NCBI GenBank assembly: GCA_041821185.1
Contig: JBGUBD010000006.1
Location: 124,001-188,000 of the forward strand
DNA length: 64,000 nucleotides
Source of the DNA: Phycisphaerales bacterium AB-hyl4
GTDB lineage: Bacteria; Planctomycetota; Phycisphaerae; Phycisphaerales; Phycisphaeraceae
Direction: 5' to 3'
Part shown: piece after piece, positions 53,380 through 61,696 of the stretch
How positions within the stretch are numbered: position 1 is the stretch's first letter
Layout: every line of letters begins with the position of its first letter
Notes under the pieces: model-generated
What the model was told of the DNA's origin: nothing
The model's database searches: none
Seen by the model: the letters and a program-made list of their open reading frames with translations, nothing else
Translations under genes and position numbers: made by a program

Positions 53380-54327
53380 ATGCCGTTTCGCATCACCCTG
53401 ACCAGCCTGTTGACCCTGCTCGCCTGCGCCACGCTGGCTATCGCCCAGCCGATCCCTGGTGATGGCCTGCGCATCGACGCGATTTCCGACGACTTCGAAG
53501 ACCCTGCCTGGTCGTTCAACCACGATACTGCCACCTCGGCCAACGGCCTGTGGCGCGGCTCGTTCCGTGGGGCACCGGATGTGGTGGAACCCATCGCCTC
53601 ACCGGCCGGCGGGTTGTCCGGTCAGAGCCAGTCGCTGCTGCTGCGGTCGCAGGACTTCGGCAAGGACGCCACGCCCGGCCAGGATGACTTCGTCAGCCAG
53701 AGCTACACGAACCGGGGCGTGACCGCGCCCACCCGGGCTGACCTGCCCAGCGTGATCGCCCGCGTATACCTGCCGGAGGTTGAAGAACTGAACACCGAGT
53801 GGGGCGTGTTCGGGATGCGCCTGGAAGCGGTGTCGAACGATCGCGTCGGTGGCGCCGATGCCCTGGGGCGGTACTACCCGAGCATCTGGATCAACTACTG
53901 GCCGCAGGGCGAGTCGAATCATCCGACGCGCAGCCAGCCGTACCTGAGCTTCCGCCTGGGTGACGGTTATGCCATCGACGTGGCGGGCCCGTACCTCGCC
54001 GGCGGCGGCTGGTACACGTTCGGCCTCGCCTTCGACGAAGCGGGCATCGCCCACTACTACGCCAGCGGCGGCGTGGATCCGCTGACCGAAGCGGACCGGG
54101 TGTTCAACTCGACGCAGTTCGCCACGAATCACACCAGCGGCGTGAACCCGGGGATGGACAGCGTGAACTATCACTTTTTCAGCATGGGCTATCCGGAGAC
54201 CCATGACTGGTCGATGGCCTTTCTGATCGACGACGTGTCGGTGTACATGATCCCCGAGCCGGGCTCGGCCTTGCTGGTGCTCGGCACGCTGGCGGGGATG
54301 ATGATGCGGCGGCGGCGGGCTCGATGA
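53380..54327 (+). CDS. PEP-CTERM protein (stand-alone)
   Basis: A 315-residue exported protein with a TAGGAGGAG ribosome-binding site, a signal peptide ending IAQPIPG, and a concanavalin-like body ('ISDDFEDPAWSFNHDT', 'YLSFRLGDGYAIDV'). The sorting end is MIPEPGSALLVLGTLAGMM plus RRRRAR. It has no pseudopilin partner next to it, unlike the four cassette members. It is convergent with the BMC gene. Confidence 0.85.
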   Translation: MPFRITLTSLLTLLACATLAIAQPIPGDGLRIDAISDDFEDPAWSFNHDTATSANGLWRGSFRGAPDVVEPIASPAGGLSGQSQSLLLRSQDFGKDATPGQDDFVSQSYTNRGVTAPTRADLPSVIARVYLPEVEELNTEWGVFGMRLEAVSNDRVGGADALGRYYPSIWINYWPQGESNHPTRSQPYLSFRLGDGYAIDVAGPYLAGGGWYTFGLAFDEAGIAHYYASGGVDPLTEADRVFNSTQFATNHTSGVNPGMDSVNYHFFSMGYPETHDWSMAFLIDDVSVYMIPEPGSALLVLGTLAGMMMRRRRAR

Positions 54328-54499
54328 ACCGGATCACGCTGAGATGTATGTCGCGGAATGGAATGCTCACCGTTCGATTGAATAGCCGGTAGTGGTGGAT
54401 TCGATGCAAGGAATCTACGACGTGCTGCAGCATCCATTGTCCGGGCAGATGATGGCTTCCTCGTTCGGTCGACGCATGAAACGGTCGGATGACCGAAGC

Positions 54500-55168
54500 T
54501 CATCCTTTTGGCAACAGGCTCATCACCGCGTCGCTGGGGCGGGCGATGACGTGGGCGGCGATGAGCTTGCCGAGGCTTTCGACCTTTGCCGAGCCGGCAT
54601 CGATGGCGGCCTTGACCGCGGCGACGTCGCCCTGGATGACGATGGTGACGTAGCCGCCGCCGAGTTTCTCCTTAGCGACCACCTGCACGTCGGCGGCCTT
54701 GCAGGCGGTGTCGATGGCCTCGAAAACGGCGGTGAAGCCTTGCGTTTCAATGAAACCCAATGCGGGGATGGAGGCGTTGGTCATGGCGGGTGAGATCTCC
54801 TGGGGTAGCAGGACCACGTCCTGCGCGATAAGCGGGTTGAATTCCGGCAGGCTCCAGATCGCAGGCCAAGCCGTTTCGGGCAGGCCGTCGAGCACACGAG
54901 CGAGGACGCGGGTGTGCATGATCGCCGCCTGGGCGTGCGCGGCGTCGATGGCGGCGTCGAGGCTGGCGCGGTCGCCCACGAGTTTGATGACCAGGCCCAG
55001 CAGGTCGTTCAGTTCAGCTTGAAGCAGGCGGACGTGGGCCGCCTTTTGCGCGGCGTCCAGCACGGCGACCGCGGCGGTGAAGCCGGCGACCTCCAGCACC
55101 GCCATGGTGCGCGGGCAGGGCGGTGGTTCGGAGACGGCTGGGGGTGGGAGCGGGGCGTTAGAGGACAT
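54500..55168 (-). CDS. Bacterial microcompartment shell protein with two BMC domains (BMC-T type)
   Basis: A 222-residue protein. Residues about 22-100 (MAVLEVAGFTAAVAVLDAAQ...) and about 134-216 (ALGFIETQGFTAVFEAIDTA ... GDVAAVKAAIDAG) are two BMC domains; the second is canonical, the first divergent, lacking the usual glycine-rich K-GGG pore segment. They are joined by a 35-residue linker. Trimers of such tandem proteins form pseudohexameric shell tiles. Planctomycete microcompartments process L-fucose and L-rhamnose derived aldehydes, but here no other intact shell or enzyme gene is nearby. The gene begins 3 bases after the stop of a truncated upstream frame. Confidence 0.85.
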   Translation of the reverse strand: MSSNAPLPPPAVSEPPPCPRTMAVLEVAGFTAAVAVLDAAQKAAHVRLLQAELNDLLGLVIKLVGDRASLDAAIDAAHAQAAIMHTRVLARVLDGLPETAWPAIWSLPEFNPLIAQDVVLLPQEISPAMTNASIPALGFIETQGFTAVFEAIDTACKAADVQVVAKEKLGGGYVTIVIQGDVAAVKAAIDAGSAKVESLGKLIAAHVIARPSDAVMSLLPKG

Positions 55169-55171
55169 GGC

Positions 55172-55372
55172 TTATATCACGCCTCGGCGGCGCATCTCCG
55201 CCAGTACCGCCTGGGTGACCTCCTGCACGCGGTCGCGGGGTTGCACGATCGGCTCGGGCCGGGCGGAGCGCATCGGGCAGCCCTCGACCGGGGCGTCGAC
55301 CACGCCGAAGTCGGCCAGAATGCAGCGTAGCAGTTCGGCAAGTTTGTCGCGATCCAGTCGCTCATCGGCTGG
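55172..55372 (-). pseudogene. C-terminal fragment of a gene co-transcribed with the BMC shell gene
   Basis: The minus-strand frame ends with TAA at 55172-55174, only 3 bases before the BMC gene, a spacing typical of an operon. Its about 66 codons have no start and encode two amphipathic helices (DRDKLAELLRCILADFG and RVQEVTQAVLAEMRRRGV) joined by a proline-rich linker. Short amphipathic helices of this type serve as encapsulation peptides of microcompartment cargo, so a cargo enzyme may have been lost. Upstream the sequence changes to an unrelated plus-strand gene. Confidence 0.45.
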
Positions 55373-55374
55373 CG

Positions 55375-56544
55375 ATGCCGATGGGCTCGATCAAGCAGCA
55401 CGGCCATTACCTGCCGATCACCTCCGGCTGCTGCACCTTCCGCGAGGGGCTCGATGTCCATGCCTTGACCGTGCGCGAAGACCCGCAGGGCGCGAACCTG
55501 CCTGTGGATGGTGCGCCGATCGCCGTGGTGGTCAACGGCAGCCTGACATTGGACGAAGGCACGAACGAGTTCTGCAGTTGCTATGGCGGCACCCGCATTG
55601 ATCGCGACAAGCACAAGGAATGTTTTGAAGAGAGCGACGAGGATGTCTACGCCTGGAACGAGTCGGCGGGCAACACCGGCCCATGCACCTACTGCGAATG
55701 CCACGACTTCGCCTACGGCACACGCAAGAGCGACACCCTCACCATCAGCTATGCCCAGCAATTTGCGAACGAGCATGAGATTGAAACGGTGGTCGATCGG
55801 CCCGAAGCGATGATCGGGCAGGTTGACGCCGTGATTCTGCACGGCTGCAACTGGGACCGCCACGTGGCCAGCGCTCGACCCTTCGTGGAAGCTGGCGTGC
55901 CCGTGCTGGTGGACAAGCCGGTGGCAGGCAACGAGCGTGACCTGCGACAATTCGAACGCTGGGTCGAAAACGGCGCTTGCATCACCGGCGGCTCGTCCTT
56001 GCGCTTCTGTGATGAGGTTCGGCAATGGCGTGCACAACCGCTGGATGTTCGGGGCGAGGCGAATACGGTGATTTGTGGCTGCGGGGTCGATGAATTCAAC
56101 TACGGCATTCACGCCTACGCGTTGTTGCACGCAGTGCTCGGTGGCGGAGCGACGCGCGTACGCCACATCAGCCAGGGCCCGCAGCGCCGCATACAGGTGG
56201 AGTACCCTGATGGCCGATGCGGCATACTGGTGATCGGTCAAGCAAAAACCTGGTTGCCGTTCTACGCCACCATTACGACCGACCGCAGTATTCAGCAGAT
56301 CGTGGTCGACAACAGCCGGATCTATCGCTCACTACTGGAAGCGACCTTGCCGTACCTTGTGGGCCAGACAAAAACCCCGCCACTGCCGTCGAACGAATGG
56401 CTGGACCCGGAACGCTGGGCGCTGGCAGCGCGGGAGTCATGGCTGAACGACAACCGGTGGGTCGATATCAACGCGTTATCTTCCGATGCGGCGGGATATG
56501 ACGGCAGCGCCTTTGCACAACAATATCGTTCGTCCCGAACCTGA
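55375..56544 (+). CDS. Rearranged Gfo/Idh/MocA-like oxidoreductase with an unusual cysteine-rich N-terminus
   Basis: A 389-residue frame. From about residue 135 it matches the Gfo/Idh/MocA family: VDAVILHGCNWDRHVASARPFVEAG and VDKPVAG (catalytic Lys of the E/D-KP motif), then the alpha/beta C-terminal domain; only parts are quoted. The Rossmann GxGxxG segment is absent. In its place are about 130 residues with eight cysteines (SGCC, FCSCYGG, GPCTYCECHDF) that I do not recognise. The very first residues (MPMGSIKQHGHYLP) resemble the creatininase motif but do not continue as one. There is no ribosome-binding site and the frame is open upstream, so a fusion of broken genes is likely. Confidence 0.5.
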   Translation: MPMGSIKQHGHYLPITSGCCTFREGLDVHALTVREDPQGANLPVDGAPIAVVVNGSLTLDEGTNEFCSCYGGTRIDRDKHKECFEESDEDVYAWNESAGNTGPCTYCECHDFAYGTRKSDTLTISYAQQFANEHEIETVVDRPEAMIGQVDAVILHGCNWDRHVASARPFVEAGVPVLVDKPVAGNERDLRQFERWVENGACITGGSSLRFCDEVRQWRAQPLDVRGEANTVICGCGVDEFNYGIHAYALLHAVLGGGATRVRHISQGPQRRIQVEYPDGRCGILVIGQAKTWLPFYATITTDRSIQQIVVDNSRIYRSLLEATLPYLVGQTKTPPLPSNEWLDPERWALAARESWLNDNRWVDINALSSDAAGYDGSAFAQQYRSSRT

Positions 56545-56607
56545 TCACCTGATCCGAATACGATGCGGTGCGTCATAAATGTTAGGTATCGATCTGAAAT
56601 AGGCCAG

Positions 56608-56640
56608 GGTGGATTCAATTCCGAAGCGCAACAGGCGGGG
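56608..56640 (+). repeat. Left terminal inverted repeat of the IS30 element
   Basis: 33 bases beginning GGTGGATTCAATTCC, identical to the reverse complement of 57710-57742. Confidence 0.9.
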
Positions 56641-56712
56641 TAAAACAAAGGGCATCGACGGTGGCGGTAGATTGGAGTTGTCACACAACCGATCTCACGC
56701 CGGAGCCCGTCG

Positions 56713-57735
56713 ATGCCCTGGACCCAGCTTAGCGCCGATGAGCGTTGGAAGATCTGTCACTGGCACCTGGCGGGCTGGAGCGATGCTCAAATCGCCCGTT
56801 CGCTTGGGCGACACCGCGCCACCGTCGGCCGGGAACTGGCCCGCAACCGCGGCAGCCGTGCCTTCAACGATCTCGGCTGCATGAAAGGCTACTTCCCCCA
56901 CGATGCCCAGCAGAAGGCGAAGGCGCGTCGCGTGGTCGCCAACGCCCAGCGGGCCCGGCTGGCGGCGAATCCGCTGGGCGACTACGTGCGGCAGGGGCTG
57001 ATCCGCTTCTGGTCGCCGCAGCAGATCAGCGGTCGGCTGAAACTGGACCACGCCAGCGACACGACGATGCGGATCAGTCCCGAAGCGATCTACCAGTGGG
57101 TCTATCGTCAGGCCCGCCTGGGCGCGACGTGGCATCGGCAACTGCGACGGGGTCGACGTCGACGCAAGCCGCAGATTCCCCAGCGAAACAAGCGCAAAAC
57201 GCACTTCCCCGGTGCGGTGCGCATCGACCAGCGGCCTGCCGTAGTCGAAGCCCGCAGCCGGTTGGGCGACTGGGAGTCGGACACGGTCGTCGGCTCACGC
57301 CCCGGCCGCGCGGCGCTGGCCACGCATGTCGAGCGCAAGAGCCGGTACGTCGTGATCCGCAAGCTCAAGGACCGCCGGGCCGTCACCTTCACCCGCGCCA
57401 CCGTGCAGGCCCTGGCTCCGCTCCCGGCCGCGCATCGGCTGACGCTGACGGTGGACAACGGCAGCGAGTTCGCCCGCTTCACCACACTGGAGAAGCGGTT
57501 GAAGTTGAACGTCTACTTCGCCGAGCCGTACAAGGCCTGGCAGCGCGGGGCGAACGAAAACACCAACGGCCTGATCCGCCAGTTCTTCCCCAAGGGCGTC
57601 GACCTGCGCCCGGTGCCAGTTCGCGAAGTTGCCAAGGTGCAGGATCTGTTGAACAATCGTCCGCGAAAGTGCCTGAACTACCGCACGCCCGTCGAGGTGT
57701 TCGCCCACGCCCCGCCTGTTGCGCTTCGGAATTGA
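56713..57735 (+). CDS. IS30-family transposase
   Basis: A 340-residue transposase. The N-terminal helix-turn-helix has the IS30 hallmark 'WSDAQIARSLGRHRATVGREL'-type segment, partly quoted. The catalytic core has GDWESDTVVG (first Asp), TVDNGSEF (second Asp) and ANENTNGLIRQFFPKG (Glu, with the IS30-specific N-G-L-I-R-Q/F-F-P pattern). Length is normal for the family and the frame is intact, so the element may still be active. Its codon use is similar to its neighbours. Confidence 0.93.
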   Translation: MPWTQLSADERWKICHWHLAGWSDAQIARSLGRHRATVGRELARNRGSRAFNDLGCMKGYFPHDAQQKAKARRVVANAQRARLAANPLGDYVRQGLIRFWSPQQISGRLKLDHASDTTMRISPEAIYQWVYRQARLGATWHRQLRRGRRRRKPQIPQRNKRKTHFPGAVRIDQRPAVVEARSRLGDWESDTVVGSRPGRAALATHVERKSRYVVIRKLKDRRAVTFTRATVQALAPLPAAHRLTLTVDNGSEFARFTTLEKRLKLNVYFAEPYKAWQRGANENTNGLIRQFFPKGVDLRPVPVREVAKVQDLLNNRPRKCLNYRTPVEVFAHAPPVALRN

Positions 57736-57742
57736 ATCCACC
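57710..57742 (-). repeat. Right terminal inverted repeat of the IS30 element
   Basis: 33 bases ending GGAATTGAATCCACC, a perfect match to the left repeat; it overlaps the last codons of the transposase gene. Confidence 0.9.
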
Positions 57743-57775
57743 CAGCATGAGATATTCTAAAAGCTACGTTAGTTC

Positions 57776-57889
57776 GTGTGCGACGTCGATGACGCCTTGC
57801 GAGCCACGTAGGTCGCCATGCCAGCGATCCACTCGGCCCATCAGGGCAAGCCGGTGCGCATCGAAACGCTTGGTCAGCCGACGGCATAG
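57776..57889 (+). pseudogene. 3' relic of a Gfo/Idh/MocA gene (copy of 12160-12273)
   Basis: Translated in the frame of the gene at 11074 it reads VCDVDDALRAT, stop, VAMPAIHSAHQGKPVRIETLGQPTA, stop, against VCGVDEAVRATQVAIAAIQSARQGKP and VLVETLGPPTA. It has an internal stop and lacks the rest of the gene. It shows that the enolase copy at 57922 was duplicated together with its upstream neighbour, which has since been lost. Confidence 0.8.
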
Positions 57890-57921
57890 TCGGGCCGAAT
57901 GAACTTCTCGAAAGGTGACAC

Positions 57922-59235
57922 ATGTCCGATCAGGCACTTCAAGTGGCCGGCAGCGCTCAGGTACTCGAGGCCCGCGTGACGTTTTCTCATCAGCCGTTCG
58001 TAAGGCCGCTGGTGCTGAGCACCGGGCCGATCGCGTCGATCACGCAGGCCGACGCGGTGGTGCGTGTCCGCGTGGGGGAGGTGGAGGCCGAGGGACGCGG
58101 CTGTATTTATCTCAGTGACTTGTGGGCCTGGCCGGACCCGGCGGTGGAGCACGCGGACCGTGACGCAGCCATGCGGGCGTATTGCCATGACGTCGCAGAA
58201 CGTCTGCCACGGATAAGCGATCAACTGGCGCATCCGCTGGCCATCGGCCTTCGTCTTCACCACGACGCGATCGAGCAGTCGCCGACCATGCAGCCGGCCA
58301 CACCCCCGGCACTGGCGCGGTGTGTATGCGCAAGCATCTTCGACGCGGCGGTGCACGATGCCGTGGGCCAGGCGCTGGGTGTCAGTGCGTTCGATCTTTA
58401 TGCGGCCGATCAACCTTTGCCGGAGGCCGACGCTGCATTTGGTGGTGTCGGCCGCACCTTCGCCGCCATCCGGACGATGTTCAGCTCGCCGCCGCGCTCG
58501 CACAGCCCGGCCTGGTGGATCGTGGGCAAGGCGGACGACCTGGAGCAGGATGTTCGCCCGCACATCAAAAAGCACGGCTACTTCGCATTCAAGCTCAAAA
58601 TCATGGGCCGGAATGCGGATGAGGATGCCCAACGCGTCGCCGAGGTATACCGCGCCGCCCGAGACTGGGGCATCAATCAGCCGCGCCTGACCATCGATTC
58701 CAACGAAGCGAATCCCGACGCAACAAGCGTGCTCGACTTCCTCGATCGCCTGACATCGATCGACCGCGACGCCTGCGCCGCATTGGAGATGATCGAGCAA
58801 CCGACCGGCCGGGATATTCAAAAGCATGCGTTCGACTGGTCGCCCGTCGCGGCCCGCAAGCCGGTGATGGTGGACGAGGGGCTGATGACGCTGGACTCGA
58901 TGAAGTTGGCTCGCGAGCAGGGCTGGTCAGGCTTCGCGCTGAAGACATGCAAGGGACACAGTTTTGCCTTGGTCGCCGCCGCCTGGGCTCAGCAGCACGG
59001 CATGGCACTGTCGTTGCAGGATCTGACCAACCCGGGCTTGAGTGCGGTGCATGCCGCGTTGTTCGCAGCGCGCGTGCCAACGATGAATGGCGTCGAGTTG
59101 AACTCGTCCCAGTTCACCCCCGCTGCGAACACCGACTGGCTCGACCGTTTTCCCGATCTGTTTCGCGTCCGCAACGGGATGCACCAACTGCCCGTCTCCA
59201 CGACCGTGGGGCTAGGTGGACACGCGCTACCATAG
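57922..59235 (+). CDS. Enolase-superfamily enzyme, copy 2
   Basis: A 437-residue protein of the same length as the copy at 12306, with about 36 differing residues by eye and no gaps. The motifs FAFKLKIMG, LTIDSNEAN, EMIEQPTG, VDEGL and KTCKGHS are kept. GAAAGGTG before the ATG is also retained (57911-57917 region). Substitutions cluster around residues 184-191 (KMLRAPPRT against TMFSSPPRS), a loop that may touch the substrate. The intact frame alongside the decayed flanks indicates selection on the gene. No intact upstream partner remains; transcription could start within or beyond the IS30 element. Confidence 0.8.
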   Translation: MSDQALQVAGSAQVLEARVTFSHQPFVRPLVLSTGPIASITQADAVVRVRVGEVEAEGRGCIYLSDLWAWPDPAVEHADRDAAMRAYCHDVAERLPRISDQLAHPLAIGLRLHHDAIEQSPTMQPATPPALARCVCASIFDAAVHDAVGQALGVSAFDLYAADQPLPEADAAFGGVGRTFAAIRTMFSSPPRSHSPAWWIVGKADDLEQDVRPHIKKHGYFAFKLKIMGRNADEDAQRVAEVYRAARDWGINQPRLTIDSNEANPDATSVLDFLDRLTSIDRDACAALEMIEQPTGRDIQKHAFDWSPVAARKPVMVDEGLMTLDSMKLAREQGWSGFALKTCKGHSFALVAAAWAQQHGMALSLQDLTNPGLSAVHAALFAARVPTMNGVELNSSQFTPAANTDWLDRFPDLFRVRNGMHQLPVSTTVGLGGHALP

Positions 59236-59274
59236 CCGGGTGATCCCGATCGCTCTCGTTCACCTTGTTGCTGA

Positions 59275-59440
59275 ACCAACGTGGACCACATGATCGCCTC
59301 ACGCGCTGTCGGTGGTAGTGCCGTAGTAGTCCACCGAGCCGTACCTGGCACAACCACCTCACCCTCCTGCGCCAGCTACAATTCTACAGGCGTCTCATTG
59401 CCCAATACCTGCTGCGGCCGTTCTTCGTGACAGATGGAGA
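59275..59440 (-). mobile_element. Decayed left end of the integrase-core IS (copy 2)
   Basis: The segment aligns with 13680-13835, the 3' end of the transposase gene. Shared words include ATGATCGCCT, GGCCGTTCTTCGTGA and CATTGCCCAA/GTTGCCCAA, with many substitutions and small gaps. The frame is broken. It follows the enolase copy 2 exactly as the intact IS follows copy 1. Confidence 0.75.
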
Positions 59441-59507
59441 GGTAAGAGGCGTATGAAGCACTTCACACACGGCAGTCGTGAATGCAAAGTGAAACAGGTC
59501 TCCCCTG

Positions 59508-60725
59508 TCATGGCATACTTTCACCTGCCTGATTCTCCAGCAGGTGTACGATCCGGATCAGGTTCCGCGGGAGATGAAAAGCACATTTGATCCACGTCCC
59601 CTTGTTCGGCGAGCGCGGCGTGCCGCAACGGTTCAGATATTCGTACCATTCCCCGAACGCGTGGTCGGCAAAGTAACGCTGACAGTAATCGTGCAACTCC
59701 AGAAAGCGCTCGAAGGCGACCGCATCGTCGCGCGTCACGGCCGTCAGCAGCAATGCGTACATCGCCTCGGAGTGAACCCACCACACCTTGTCGTCCCACC
59801 GCTCGCCCCAGGGAGTGACCGTTTCCGTGCCCGGCGGCTGGTGTCCGAAGGCGTCGACGAACGCGAGCAGGCCCCCATGCTGTTCGTCATAGCCTTTGCG
59901 GAACATCCAGTCGCACATCCGCGCGCTCTTGTCAATGATCGTTTGATCGTTGCGAGCGATACCCTCCTCCATGCAGAACCAGCTCACCTCCAAGGCGTGG
60001 CCGGGGTTGAGCATGCGGCCGGGCAACGCGTGCATGACACTGCCATCACGGTGGAGCACTTCGAACACGACACGGTGTTCTTCATTGGCGAAGGTGTTGA
60101 GCACGTCGTCCAGGCACCGGTCCAGCAGAGGCCGGAGGCGGTCCTCCCCGATGATCGGTCGAACCAGCGGAGCCAACCCGATCAGCATCATCCGCGGCGA
60201 CATCCAGAACAATTTCGGATCGAGGTTGAAATGGTGAAACTCGTTGAAGTTCGGGTCTTCAAAGGCTTGTTCGAGACGGGTGTACGTTTCGGCGATCAGC
60301 GCAGCGTCGTCCTGCACGCCCGAAGCCACCGCATACGCGCACAGGCCCATCAGCACGCTGCTGTCGGTAAAAAACGACGGTGTTTCGTTGATCGGCTTCC
60401 CCTGGCGATTCAGCAGGTATCGCCAACGGCCCTCGCCGATGTACGCGTGACGCACGAGAAAGTCACGACCCACCTTTGCCAGTTCGAGCCATCGCGGATT
60501 GCGATCGATCTTCTGATACAGTTCCGCGAAGGTGTACGTCTGTCTGCCCTGGCACCAGATGTTCTTGTCCGTACCCGTGCAGTGGCCCAGGCGGTCGTGC
60601 GGCACGAGAAAGCCGCCATGTTCGACGTCTTCCGTGCGGTCGGCCCAGAAGCCGATCACGTCGTCAAGCAGATGCTTGCGGTAAAAGCGGGTCAGATGCG
60701 GGAGAATCGCCGTGGTGCTGTTCAT
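59508..60725 (-). CDS. AGE-family epimerase/isomerase (N-acylglucosamine 2-epimerase-like)
   Basis: A 405-residue (alpha/alpha)6-barrel protein. Typical elements are NIWCQGRQTYTFAELY (an Arg and the W-x-Q-x-R pattern), a GHALEVSWF motif with a catalytic His, WVHSEAMYALLL with a second His region, and W-x-K-C-x-FHLPRNLIR at the end. Family members interconvert N-acetylglucosamine and N-acetylmannosamine, cellobiose and similar sugars, or isomerise mannose. Last gene of a minus-strand operon after the DHDPS-family gene (39 bases). With that neighbour, sialate-type or aldose breakdown is suggested but not proven. Confidence 0.82.
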   Translation of the reverse strand: MNSTTAILPHLTRFYRKHLLDDVIGFWADRTEDVEHGGFLVPHDRLGHCTGTDKNIWCQGRQTYTFAELYQKIDRNPRWLELAKVGRDFLVRHAYIGEGRWRYLLNRQGKPINETPSFFTDSSVLMGLCAYAVASGVQDDAALIAETYTRLEQAFEDPNFNEFHHFNLDPKLFWMSPRMMLIGLAPLVRPIIGEDRLRPLLDRCLDDVLNTFANEEHRVVFEVLHRDGSVMHALPGRMLNPGHALEVSWFCMEEGIARNDQTIIDKSARMCDWMFRKGYDEQHGGLLAFVDAFGHQPPGTETVTPWGERWDDKVWWVHSEAMYALLLTAVTRDDAVAFERFLELHDYCQRYFADHAFGEWYEYLNRCGTPRSPNKGTWIKCAFHLPRNLIRIVHLLENQAGESMP

Positions 60726-60763
60726 GCACAGTCCCTGCCGATCGGTTAGCGTTGAGTGCCGAG

Positions 60764-61669
60764 TCAGATTTTTCGCGTGGTTTGGTCAAGCAGTTCAGTG
60801 ACGATGGGCAACGCCTTCAGCGCAGCAAGCTGTGAATCATCTGGCCCGCCAAGCGGGTGCGGTGCGAACGTCCCCCGGATCCCGCGCAGATTCATCAACG
60901 CGGTAAACGCCGGCCCGAGCGGATGGGTGAGAAAGATTTCCTTGATGGCGGTGAGTTTGCTCTGCCACCGGGCCGCCTCGTCCCAACTCTCGCGCTTCGC
61001 CGATTCGACCAATCGCACCGCCCAGTGTGGAGCGATCGCGTAGATGCCATCAAGCTGCTCGCGGTAGCCATGCCGAAACAGCATGTCACTGAGCGCCGGC
61101 TCGGCCACGATCAGGCGACACGACGAGCCCGCCAGACGCCCCTGCAACCGCGCCGCCTCGGGCACGTTCGCAGACAACTTGATGCCCGCAATGTTGCGAT
61201 GCTCCGCCAGTCGACAGACCGTGTCCACCGACAGATGCACGCCGGTCAAAGGCTCGAGGTCGTAAAGAAAAAGCGGCTGCTTTGACGCGTCCGCCAACGT
61301 GGTGAAATAGTCGAGATACTGCTGCGGGGTGAATTTGAACATGCCCCCTGGCGCCATGATCACCACGCCATCAATGCCAACGATACCGTTGAGGTAGTCG
61401 ATGCGGTCCAGCGCCCGACGGGTGCTCAGATCGGTAGCCCCGACGAGCAGTTCAAACCGGCCCCGCGACAGGGCCACGCTATGCTTCACCAGGTCACGCC
61501 ACGTCGCATCGCTGAGCAAGGGCATTAAGCCCATCGTGCCCGCCACCAGTAAGCCATCGATGCCCGCATCGGCCTGGTCGTCCAGATGCTCCGCCAGCCC
61601 TTCCACGCAAAGCGCATCGTCGCCCGTCAGCGGTGTCCCAACAGCAGTGATAAAGCGGGCGTCGATCAT
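60764..61669 (-). CDS. DHDPS/NAL-family aldolase
   Basis: A 301-residue class I aldolase. GTMG (44-47) is the substrate loop (commonly GTTGE or GSTGE; Glu is replaced here), Tyr136 (LYDLEP) the shuttle and Lys164 (GIKLSANV) the Schiff-base residue. It differs strongly from the other family member at 48239, so the two are not recent copies. It lies between a GntR/FCD regulator (28 bases) and the AGE epimerase, an arrangement seen in keto-deoxy sugar or sialate catabolism. Confidence 0.82.
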   Translation of the reverse strand: MIDARFITAVGTPLTGDDALCVEGLAEHLDDQADAGIDGLLVAGTMGLMPLLSDATWRDLVKHSVALSRGRFELLVGATDLSTRRALDRIDYLNGIVGIDGVVIMAPGGMFKFTPQQYLDYFTTLADASKQPLFLYDLEPLTGVHLSVDTVCRLAEHRNIAGIKLSANVPEAARLQGRLAGSSCRLIVAEPALSDMLFRHGYREQLDGIYAIAPHWAVRLVESAKRESWDEAARWQSKLTAIKEIFLTHPLGPAFTALMNLRGIRGTFAPHPLGGPDDSQLAALKALPIVTELLDQTTRKI

Positions 61670-61696
61670 TGCGCATCCAGTGCCAGTGAATTGGCC

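Larger units (their letters stand above)
56608..57742 (+). mobile_element. Complete IS30-family insertion sequence
   Basis: 1135 bases bounded by perfect 33-base terminal inverted repeats and flanked by CAG direct repeats (56605-56607 and 57743-57745), the expected 3-base target duplication of IS30 elements. One intact transposase gene fills it. It lies immediately next to the relic of the duplicated oxidoreductase tail (57776). Confidence 0.9.

Noticed and set aside
55375..55420. Creatininase family (motif like PxGSxEQHGxxLP) at the start of the frame
   Set aside because: Only the first dozen residues fit; the metal ligands that should follow are absent.
55177..56241. 354-codon minus-strand frame opposite the rearranged oxidoreductase
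   Set aside because: No family resemblance; the plus strand carries the DKPVAG motif. The true minus-strand relic near 55172-55372 is in another frame.
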